Below, in pieces: positions 13,098 to 23,335 of a stretch of DNA of 64,000 nt. The stretch comes from Phoronis australis. Taxonomy: Eukaryota > Phoronida > Phoronidae. The stretch covers positions 829,339-893,338 of the forward strand of contig NMRA01000023.1 in NCBI GenBank assembly GCA_002633005.1, written 5' to 3'. Each line of letters starts with the position of its first letter. Position 1 is the first letter of the stretch. A model generated the notes under the pieces. It worked only from the letters and a program-made list of their open reading frames with translations. It did not search any database and was not told the origin of the DNA. The position numbers and the translations under genes were made by a program.

Positions 13098-13398
13098 GGG
13101 GTGGTCACTCATGTTGACAAGGTCCCCGCAGGCGTATACCAAGACCTGCGGGTAGGCGGTACTATCTCAGCAAGGTTTGCCGCACCCGGCGCGCGGTCCA
13201 ACAGGCCCTTAAATTTCCACTTCATTCCCGAAAAAGGACCTCTGTATTGGCCTCAGCCCCGCTGAAGGCGAACTGGCCATCTTTCTATCCTCGCAAAAGG
13301 GGGTGGGAATTAACATACCTCGCACCCGCAAAAGAGTGTCTGTCATAAATTTTTGGTAACGCCTGCGGACACCTCATTGTTAATATGAGTGACCCCCC
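13098..13398. mobile_element. 300-bp MITE with GGTCACTCAT inverted ends
   Basis: The left end (GGTCACTCATGTTGACAA, then CCCCGCAGGCG) is mirrored at the right end (GGTCACTCATATTAACAA, then GTCCGCAGGCG, inverted). The interior is GC-rich with no coding potential. It sits about 210 bp from the PDZ exon, in the downstream intron. Confidence 0.75.
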
Positions 13399-13609
13399 GG
13401 ATTTACGTGTAATCATAACTAAGCGAAGCATACTTTGTGTTGATGTAACTATTGTTTGTTATAATACAACTAATTGTAAATGAGTAATTGTTGACTTCCA
13501 TTCCATTGATTTGGTTGAGGCGGATTCTCAACTGAGAGGATCACGGATCTCCCCAACTTTGGCCATAGCACTTGTTTATTTTACAAGTAACAAAGCAATT
13601 CTGAGTTAC

Positions 13610-13758
13610 CTCTGTACTGTGAGAACTAGTTGGTTACCAGTTCGCTTTATCATCTGTTGCGCATCAAGATGAGACAAATTCCTTGTATCCTTGCCGTTGA
13701 TTGCCAAAATTGAGTCTCCGGGATTGAGGTATCCTTGTGAAACTGAGCCGGGTTCAAC
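13610..13758 (-). CDS. PDZ-LIM family protein (PDLIM/ZASP type), exon with second half of the PDZ domain
   Basis: The 149-nt minus-strand exon has acceptor TTCTCAG|GTT and donor AG|GTAACT, entering in phase 0 and leaving two bases over. It encodes VEPGSVSQGYLNPGDSILAI, then NGKDTRNLSHLDAQQMIKRT, then GNQLVLTVQ. This is the second half of a PDZ domain: PGD and the INGKD turn, then the NLSHLDAQ helix and closing strand. The pattern is closest, from memory, to Drosophila Zasp52 and vertebrate PDLIM/LDB3. Such proteins bind alpha-actinin at Z-discs or stress fibres through this PDZ. It joins in phase to the exon at 20137-20250. LIM exons were not found and probably lie past the left edge or were missed. 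Confidence 0.87.
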
Positions 13759-16681
13759 CTGAGAAGCAAAATTACTCCGACTTTAAAGTCCTACTTGCAA
13801 ACTAATAACTGCTTGCGAATGCAATATTAGACGACATCGGCGAGTGCAACTATATCTACCATAAGCAAGTGATAGTCTCATCGTTTTGATTTTAAAACTA
13901 TTTTATAGTCTACATACCCCGACAGCATTGCTACGCTGCCGACAAGATAAATAGAAATGAGACTTATCAGTTTCCTGCATTTGCAATTGATTTTACTTCA
14001 AAAGCCGACACAACCGGCGGTACGTAAATGCCACAATCGTTATCGGAAGATTCCGACAATGATGATCGGGTGATGTTGACAGACAAGTATTTCTGGTCCG
14101 CCAATAGAGGACAGTGCTGCCGAACCACTATCATGGTCCGGGGTCTAATCTTTTTACTAGCAATCGAACTTGACAACATTTTTGACATTTTTTACATTAC
14201 TTTTGTGCTAGCTCGAGATACATGTACATGTGTATTAAATTACTCTACGCCCGAATTCATAATGGCTTACATGAATGACTGTCTCATCCTATTCTGCACC
14301 TGATGACCCCAACATTGAGACGAAAAGTTTGAGATTAGCCTACGAGTTTTTAAATGAATTTTTCGACTGATTACTCGAGTTAGTTGCTCGAATCTAGTGG
14401 TCATCAACCTTGGACTCACTAGTAACTCATGTGCATAAACCATAATACAGCTGAAAACAGAATAACAGATGAGCACTGATCTTAGCACAAACTACTGAGT
14501 TGGGTATAGAGTGTGTAAAAAATAATTACGAGTTCGATTTCGAGTAAACGATTATAAGACTCCGGGCTCAGATGGCACGTGTTGGCTTCGTGTGACGCAG
14601 TAGCTAGATGTACATGTAGATGAACTTTTCTTTCAACAAGTATGACACCTTTTTAACGACGGTTACAGTGATGTAACGTTTTCTCTGCTTCTCGTCTGAA
14701 TCAAAATTTCGGCTTACACGAGAATGCACAGGCTTTCCATTAGTCTCCGAGTGCACACACTTCATAGCCTAAATTTTGCAACAAAAAGAAATCCGTTGAA
14801 GATTTTTGGAAACCCTGCTATACAATCTCCTGTGCCATCCGGAACACCTCGGCTATTTCCAGAGCCTCAAATGCCTCGGAGTCGCTTTGTGTATTTGCCC
14901 ATGTGTGGAATGCAGTCACACAGCCAATCATTCTCCGTTTTGAAAGTCACCTCTGAGGGGAAATACTCGAGCTGTTCCGGAAGCCTCGTGTGCGATAATT
15001 GTGAAAAGGCATTGATTTAAGCATGTACATATATTGCACGACCCTAGCAATCTCTGAAGATCATGTATCAGGACTGATTGGATTCAAATGAAAGGTGAGT
15101 ATGAAATCAAAATCTGGAATAATGAATGTTTTCTATTTTCAGAAAGTATCTACTTTTCCTTAGTTAAATTTCATAGTTTCCTAGATATTTTCTTGAGAGC
15201 ATGCACATACTAGTCGATAAGGTCCTATAACCTTACAGAGGGATTCACAGGTAGTTACAACAATGTTGTTTTGTCCAGTCATTATAAATGTCCGATTTTC
15301 GCTAACGAACAGTCTCCTTTTCATCTCTAAAAACAGAGCTTGGGACACTCACGCATTCAAAATGCGGTACATTTGATAACGCACACTGATAATCTAAGTG
15401 CACCTTTAATATACATGTAACTATAGCACTAGCAAGCAACGAACCATAAAAATTCAGCTGTGTTGTGCTAAGCATTGAAGTAACCTGCTGCAAGATTCAC
15501 ACATCACCCCGAGTATAGAATTCCTGGAAGCCAACACTAAACAGGCGCATAATATAAATTACCTTTGCGTGTGTTTAAGCGGCGAACTTACCAGTTCGCA
15601 GGCGCCATTGTCAGTTTATCTGACATGCTCGATTCCCAGGCTAACTAGTCGCGAGGATCGGTGAAAACATATTTAAGTTTTTGAGATTGGTATGTTCTTA
15701 GAGAGCTGTGGCCAAATGTTTAAAACAGCCATAATAAATTTTCAGAGCATTTTGGGCACTTTTTCCATTTTTTAGCTTTGATACACAGGGAGACTAACAC
15801 TCGATGTTGAATTCTAAATATTGTTGAACATAAACAAGGACATTTCACGTACCGTACACAATGTAAGGACTTGGTCTATATTTTCATTGTAGTGCAGGCT
15901 CAATTTTCAGAAATCATCTTTTTCAGAAGTTGTCACAAGTTGAAGAAGAACTCTCAATTAAAATCAAACGATGAAAAATATAACATTAGGCTGTAGCCAC
16001 AATTAAAAAATGCGCTAAAAATTTAGCAACTTTCCATTTCACGCAATTGACCATTGACGTACGAAGGCAATTAAGTGTAGGTCTACTTCGACAACAAAAA
16101 TGTTTTTTACATTTATCAAACGCATTAGTTTACCTATAAATTCCATGGAAAGTTTCGTACAGTAGCTCTCCGCCCTCACCTCGTCACGGAATGACGTGCC
16201 TTCAGTTGAGTGGGAGAATGTGTTTTTTAGATCAAGACGCCGAGAACTTAGTTGCATCCTTAATTTAGCGAGGTTCCCTAGACGACTACGAATGATCTGA
16301 AGGTTTGTATTCATAATATCATGCGTGGTGAAACATCGCTGTGCTACTGAATTTTGATAAGCATAACCCTGTCCTATACATGTAATTCAACAAGATTATG
16401 AAGACTCCTGATGCAAACATTGTAAAGTTTGTATATTTAGGAACAGTGAGGAAAGAAAAGCTTTTGAACTAGATGTTTTGTGATTAACTGTGCTTGTATA
16501 TATGTTTGTTATTGTGCTTTGGGCCTTTGACCTTGAATACAATAAAGTGTGATACAGAGAATCCGAGAACCTGCAACACAGGAACCAAGCGCGTCGACGA
16601 TATTCTCATCTTCACATCATTATCATCATTAATACACCCAGAATGATTCTGTGCATTTTGTCACTGAGACCAATGCGATCT
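13759..16681. other. Intron of the PDZ-LIM gene, old repeats only
   Basis: I find no exon here. A diverged dispersed repeat occupies about 15095-15260 (TTTCAGAAAGTATCTAC...GATAAGGTCC). Segments at 14510-14570 and 1325-1385 share GAGTTCGATTTCGAGTA. The plus frame 14724-15020 is Pro-rich but has no start context, splice signals or recognisable domain. Confidence 0.5.
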
Positions 16682-16842
16682 CAGTGTCGGATTTAGGGTG
16701 TGGGGCAAAGGGGCCATGGCCCCATAAAATTCTCCCACATTCCATTCAACACTTCGGGGGTTCGAATGTCTGACGAGCAAAATCCTGGCTGATCTACTCT
16801 GCCCTGCTCCCCCCTATAACTAAAAATCCTGAATCTGCCCCA
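16682..16842. mobile_element. Small MITE-like repeat with CAGTGTCGGATTTAGGG end
   Basis: CAGTGTCGGATTTAGGGTG with a G-rich section on the left is partly mirrored on the right by CCCCCC...AAAAATCCTGAATCTGCCCCAG. The general layout recalls the other GGATC/T-ended elements in the window. Confidence 0.4.
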
Positions 16843-18854
16843 GATCTATGATCAAAATCTGTGTTCATTGTAGCTCAAAACAATTGAAAGAGTGAGTTGA
16901 CTGCAGATATGTTGACTTGACGAAGGATTGGCATGTACGACGGTGATGATCAGCATTTTTTAAAATGTTTAAAAACAGTTCCAGTAATGGAAACAACACC
17001 AACAAACATCAATAGGGGGCGTGCAAGTCAGCAATGCTCTCATTTGAATAGGAACACAGCTCAGTTTCACCTTTAATCATATAATTTTTCAGCCAGTTTA
17101 GTGTATAGGGAGATGAATGACAAAGAACATACAGAAAGTAACAAAAACTGCCACTAGGGGGCTCATCGTCAAATCCGTTTGAAACTGGTCAGGTGATGCC
17201 GTCTACGTGACAGTAACCTAATTGTCACTTCTCAGATTTCAACATCCATGCAGGGAACTTGTTAGACATCAAGCAAACGCAAATCAAAAAAAAAAATGGC
17301 ACTAGAGGGCTCCAAGGTAGTTGGTCGGGTATACTCTCCTCACTTGAAATGTGTACCAAACTTCACGAAGATCCGTCAACGGATTTGGTTGATACTTATT
17401 GCCACTAAGAGGCACCACAGTCATTGTCAGTCGTGCTCATCACATACTCTAAGACTTTACCAATCTTCTTAACGAGCCTACGCCAAGAAGCCGACTCGTA
17501 AACACTAAAATTGGTCACTGGGTGGAGTACGATTGAATCTAGACCTATAATGGGAAGGCAGTATCGTCAATTTAAAGTTATGTAAGACCCTAGAAAAATG
17601 TCCAACTTCGAAAAACCTATCTCATAAATGGCTGGTCGGTACTAGGCTTTATGCACAGCTATAGGAAATACTAATGCAGTTCTTTATAAAATATTCACTT
17701 GTGCATAAGCGGCTATCGAGTATTTTACAATAACTTAAAAATAAAGTCGCATAAAACGAAAATGAAACTTTAATTAAAACAAATCTGTAACAGCGAATTC
17801 CAGATTTTTCTTACACCATTTCTATCAAACATATTATTGTTGTTTTGCTATGAATGTACCTTTCTGTTATTCCCATGACAATGTAGTCACATGACCTGAT
17901 TGATGACAGATTGGTATAAAGTCAAAAATCAAATTGTACACTAGAATTTCTACTTTCAGATATTTGGCTAAATGTATAGCCTTGCCGATAAGGTCCAACA
18001 TAACCTTAATTTGCTAAATTTCATGAAAATCAATTCCGACAAGGCGCGTTCTGAAGAAGCATAGACAATCCGTAAATACTGAAATTATCACTACGGGGCA
18101 CACCTGTAGTCGAATCAGTTCTAAAGACAACGTTGTTCGTTGCCACATTTATGAGAATGCTTTTTCCAAATTTAACAAAGATCATTCAAGTGGTTTCAAT
18201 CGGGGATACATCCGCGGACGAAAAATCGAAAACAAAACTGCCACCGACTCAGGGCAGCCACAGTACTCGGAGCCGTCTGAAAATTAACCGGTGAAACACT
18301 GCACTTACAGTATATCGCATTGAACACTGACATCTCCCAATTTTTATAACGACTCTGAGTGGTTCCCGCAACGGTTTAGAAGAGGGATGCAGCTGTAGAC
18401 GCTGGACGGATGAACGTCAACATGCGAGCACATATACATTCCCTACGTTAGCGCATAAAAATTTAATAAAACACCCGACGGAGGTGTGAGATACAGTGGG
18501 GTATAAATCACCACTTTGCTCTTTGCATGTACTGCAACGTGTACTAAGAGCACATTTAGGCTCGTGCGCCTGTATGTGAATTTACGCCTAAACTTATATC
18601 CAAATGCAGGTGTATATGTGTACAGACACCCGTCAAATTAATGAACTGGTACGTAAAGTCAACTAAAGAGTCAATAGTTCAGGAGCACGCACGTGTAGGG
18701 CCTACACATCGTAACAAGAAAAAGTGGAACAACATCTTTCAATCTGTCCCACTTACTGCACAGGTGGTATAATAAGCTTAAGATTACGGAAATCAATGAG
18801 TTGTTTCTTACATGTACATGTATCCTGGAAACAATTGGCTTCAATCACACGGAA
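16843..18854. repeat. Intronic diverged repeats with short GCCACTA-type motifs
   Basis: The motif GCCACTAGGGGGCTC and degraded versions (near 17153, 17295, 17398, 18232) recur next to phrases such as CAAACTTCACGAAGATC. A second repeat, TTTCAGATATTTGGCTAAAT...GATAAGGTCC at about 17890-18030, matches copies at 9.0, 12.7 and 15.1 kb. I see no genes. Confidence 0.45.
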
Positions 18855-19660
18855 CAGTGGCGGATCTACGTTTTCAGTAAGGGGGGGGTTAGGATTCCCG
18901 CAAAGGTCGAATCCGAGGCGCGTGGCGCCGAGCGGGGGGGGGGGNTGTTGGAACATCTGCTTACACACACCTTTTAGCGGCAATCGAAAAAGTGTGGTGT
19001 GTATACAGGGGCTTAGACAACTACCAAATATTCAAGAGCATAAGGAGCACCGACGAGGCGTAAAAACTTGAGCATCAGATGATCGCAACAGCCTCAAGCT
19101 GTTTAAGAACGAAGACCTGTACTGTTAGTCCGGAACTGTAAACATTTGTTCTGTCTCGTTACGAGAAAAACTGGCGAACGATGGTCGTCTCAGCTCATAG
19201 TCTATTACTAAAAGCAACAATAAACAATTAAGTATCACTTTATTAAGCTGAATCACGTTGACAACAATTGAAAAACGTCAAATGTATCAGGAAACAAATC
19301 ATCTGAAAACAGTTTCACGAAACCAAACCACTCTGTAGGCCTACACCGTGGTGAAAAGAAATACAGGAGCAGTTCGCAGAGGGACCAGATGTACACTGAC
19401 AGTACACAAAAACTCTGGCCTGGTCCGTCACGAGACCAAAAGTACACCTGTGCTTATTATCCCTATAAAAATAGTCGATCTGTCGCGGGACCAAACAGTA
19501 CTGGTAGAGATACATGTAAATAGATTTACAAAGCACACTTTGTTAAAAAACATCACAAGACTAGTTCGCCGTGGGACCAGAAGTACACTGAAACTCGATA
19601 TCTACACAAATCAAGCTGGCCTTGTCCGTCGCGAGACCTAAAGCGTACTTCGCAAAAAAC
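18855..19660. repeat. Dispersed repeat, copy 1 (with single-N break at 18945)
   Basis: It begins CAGTGGCGGATCTACGTTTT and ends near GACCTAAAGCGTACTT. It is highly similar to 58755-59760 in the same orientation. Compared with that copy it lacks about 200 bp exactly at the N at 18945, which follows a G-run. Within it, 19348-19641 is an open frame with an imperfect recurring motif (LVRRGTRSTL and relatives) that is also open in the other copy. Confidence 0.85.
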
Positions 19661-20136
19661 TTACCAATGCGAACAAACCATTTCAAAGACCAGTGTTTAT
19701 CCGCGTCTAAAAGTGTATAGCTTAGGAACGTGCATCTGCATGCGAGGCCTTTGAGCATTGCAAAAGTGTATGTTGAAAAAAAAAACACGTAATCCTTTGA
19801 TATCAAGACGAAAGGCCTTATAAAGGCGCGCATGGACGTGCACACGGCCACGACGAATGATGGTCTAGGTTCTGTCGTAGGAGATTGAAATACTCACTTC
19901 GTTTAAGTGCATAATAGTTGGCAACTTAGGCAACGATTCCTTGCCATTTTCGTTCATTTTCGAGTTACTTTTTGTTTTTTGAAAGCACTTTGTAAAATTC
20001 AGTGTCCCGTCACGGACGGTACCTAATAGTCAAAATTCAATAACTTTATTTATTACCCTTTAGTAACTGCTGATGGAACACTTGAGAAATCGCATTAGAA
20101 TGTGATTCTATGTAGTCAAGAAAGAATACGCCATAC

Positions 20137-20250
20137 CTTTTTTATGGACAGCTGCATTCGGTAGTCGCGTCCTCCTTGTAAACGAAATCCCCAGGGTAAC
20201 CGAGCGTCACTCCTCTGTAACTGAACTGAAACGGTAGGACCCACATTCAT
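20137..20250 (-). CDS. PDZ-LIM family protein (PDLIM/ZASP type), first coding exon with the PDZ carboxylate-binding loop
   Basis: The minus-strand exon starts at ATG 20250-20248 (A at -3) and runs 38 codons to donor AAG|GTATGG, phase 0. It encodes MNVGPTVSVQLQRSDARLPW followed by GFRLQGGRDYRMQLSIKK. PWGFRLQGGRD is the signature ligand-binding loop of PDLIM/ZASP PDZ domains, which have PWGF where most PDZ domains have GLGF. The next exon (13610-13758) starts in phase 0 and completes the domain after a 6.4-kb intron. Upstream non-coding exons cannot be seen. This is a genuine amino-terminal part of the gene; which paralogue is not decidable here. Confidence 0.87.
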
Positions 20251-22133
20251 ATTGACAAGGTCTAATGAGAAAGAAAACGGAAAGTTTTACTCCACCGCAA
20301 AAGCACTAGATAATTACGACCTTATGCAGCGGGGAGTTGCAAAAACAGCGGCCAAAAATAACCTTGAACTGTCTGTCCGTGTCTTATATGATGATAGTGG
20401 GCATCGCATCGATGTATGCTGAGAAAAATATGCGGTGAAGGGTGTTTCTGGCCTTCAAATTGTGTTCCCATGGTTACGGGATGAAAGATGGATTAGGTTA
20501 ATCGTCAACCTTCCGAAACCACTTACACCAAAATGGGGTAGTGCTGCGAGGGTTATCAAGCAAGCGTTTAGCGATTTGTTAGTAATCTCGCGCTACCGAA
20601 GATTGGTTTGGCATTAGCGATAATTTTAACGCCAGGGAACTGCTAGTCGAAACAGAACCAATTCGTTCAGCGGCTGCAGGTGATAGAAATCGTCAATGCA
20701 TACATGTACATGTAGTTTTGAAAGACGAACACGTGGATACACCACGGTGACCAGGGGAATGATCGAATGAGAGCATGCCATTGAAGCAATGGCGACAGTA
20801 CAATTTCTTATCAGTCCCAAAGGATGATGTTCAAACTGCTATTCTTAGTTTGCTACAAACATGTACGCATGGGCGGTATATTTTACGTTTGAAAACAAAT
20901 ACGTTGAAGTATTCAGTCCGCATGTACGGCAAGCAATCTTCGCTTTAAGACAAAATTCATTTTAACACAGAGCGTTATTGTTTTATCTATACAAGCAATT
21001 CAAGAACGTTACGCAGATAGAGAGCCTGGTTCCAATATGACTTCACAGCTCTACTTTATAACGAACTGGAGCTATGTGTCCGTGATTGCAAGCTCGAAGT
21101 TACGGTTTACAGAGATCATATATGCAACTAGATGACTAGACCCGAGCCAATAATTCGACTCGTTCAAATGAGAAATTTTGAGTTCAGACTCGACTGGGAA
21201 GTGCAACTTTAAAGCTAGAAAGCTACTACAGTCGGATTGTACACCCGTCTTTGTGAACCACTAAAAAGTGCTCGAGTCCACGATACCAGATACTTCGCAA
21301 TAGAGCAAAATAATGTAGTTAGATCATAGCAGCCTTTCGTTTACCCAAACTTCGTTGAAACCACGATTATCGGACTTTTTGTTTGAAAGCTTTATACTTA
21401 TTCGCTCGTAGTGTCAGAAAAATCTCCTTTATTCAGGTTTGCGGCTGTGTAATAGACTGCATATGTCTCATCACAAGGCAATAAGTGGAATGACCGTATA
21501 CAGTACGTAAGTACCGAAATAAACAGTGAAATACACGTGACAGCGGGATATGGGGCATACATGTACAAGCAGAGAGAGAGAGAGGGAGGGAGGGAGGGAG
21601 AACACACCGTGTGTCCAATTTCGTATGTATTCATTCCACTTATTGCCTGATGATGAGACATGCAGTCTGGAAATATACATGTACATGTAGCTCAGTAGTG
21701 TTTTAATTTGTTTGTTTGCTATGTCTCTTGCTGTGTAGTTACAGACCTCAAGAGAGGAGATTGTTCCGACACTGCCAGCGAATCAGCATCAAGCTTTCAA
21801 ACAAAAAGTTAAGTCGTACTACGAAATAAAGCAAATACTAAAATGTCAAAGACAGTTATCTGCTTTCAGAAGAGTTATAGTGACTCGTCATCACCATGAG
21901 TGTCGTTAACGCGGTAGTGTCAGTGAGTTCTATGCCAAAGGTAGGCCCTTTAACAGAAATATTTTTCACGTACATATGTTTCGGCATGCTCCTAACTATG
22001 ATACATGTATATACAACAGGAGCTAAACAACAAAGGTATTTGAATTTGATCTGCGCTAAACAAAGTGCAGTTGTTTTCATTGACAATTTATAAACGTTAA
22101 AACAAAAACATGAAAATAGGAGACCTTTGCACT
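20251..22133. other. No recognised gene; region upstream of the PDZ-LIM first coding exon
   Basis: This may hold the promoter or 5' exons of the PDZ-LIM gene, but I cannot identify either. It contains a TACATG array at 20700-20714, a GA/GGGA microsatellite at about 21570-21600, and overlapping short frames around it that are repeat artefacts. Confidence 0.4.
21570..21600. repeat. AG / GGGA microsatellite
   Basis: A run of AGAG units passes directly into GGGA units. Confidence 0.9.
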
Positions 22134-22473
22134 AGTGACGTACCTTGGGGGCTCACATAACTCGCATCATAGGCGGATTTAATCCCCCCTCCCTTGGATG
22201 AGGAAGCAAAATGAAACAGCAGTGTGAAGCGTGATGAAACATTGAGTTCAGTAACCAGGTCTGGTAACGGACGAGGGGAGGAGCTCGTACGCCATCGTGT
22301 TCCCGTTTTTTCTTTAGTCCACCGATAGATTTTCTGAACAAAAGGTCCACATCCCGGGCCCCGCCCCCCACAACTTCCGGGCCGCCTGTGCACGTACAGC
22401 CGCGCTTTGCCCAATTCCACGAGGCAACATGTTCGCGCCCCCCGCCCCTTATGGTATCCTAGGTCCGTCACTG
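22134..22473. mobile_element. 340-bp GC-rich MITE with AGTGACG ends
   Basis: The left end reads AGTGACGTACCTTGGGGG and the right end, inverted, reads AGTGACGGACCTAGGATACC followed by a G-rich run. It has an internal GGCGGATTTAATCCCC motif like the right end of the 7.3-kb element. It holds no coding sequence; the minus frames across it are GC-rich chance frames. Confidence 0.6.
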
Positions 22474-23335
22474 CGCATCATGCAGTGTTATTACCCAACA
22501 CCACGTCACGATAATTACGGCATACTGTTGCGTGATTTACATGTACATGTACGGCGGGCCATTAAAACGTGGCAATTTTCAACTTACTTCATATTTACAT
22601 CGTCACCATATGTTGTGTTTCTAACTAATTTGACCAATCACAGAGGTAAGGAATAAAAGAGTAAGTTCCACTTTAAAGCACACTTGGCCGGCATCCAATA
22701 ATGAGACATCGGGTAGACACTATGGCTTATTTTGTTAGATACAGGTACGTATATGCCGCAACACAAATTCTTGTTAAGGCTGCTGCTAATTAAAGTCTAC
22801 CGTGTACCCCTTTTTATAAAAAAATAACCGGCAAGACGCACGGAGGATGAACGATTGAAGCCGAGCCATATCATGTCTAAATTCTCTGCGATGCCATGTC
22901 TTATTGCAGACGAGCGCATAACATTGAAAGCGGGTACTAAACTGTGAAAAGAGACGAAAGGGGCTCCGTGGAAAATAGCCTCGTTACAGGCTCGAGCGCG
23001 CTGACTGCACGGACTTCCTTATATGGGAAGTTGATTCTGGGACATTGGTATTCATTCAAATGTGTTGGAATTTCCAACCAATAAAACACATGGAATTAAA
23101 GGTGTAAGAGAATTTTTTGGACGAGGGAACCAATCTGTGTCCTTGGGAAAGCCAGTCCTCGAGCGTTCGGCTATGTTACTCAACATCATTTCTATGACGA
23201 GAGCAGACTAGACCGCGACGATATTGAGGCTCGTTCCAAGAAACTGACCTAAGTTCATTTTTGACTTACTCTAAGATTTGTCTCAACTCTCCAACTTTGA
23301 AACTTCCACGTCTGGTACTGAGATAGTCAATATTA
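22474..23335. other. No recognised gene
   Basis: Intergenic-looking sequence with a TACATG array near 22538 and no recognisable exon, RNA gene or element. Confidence 0.4.
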
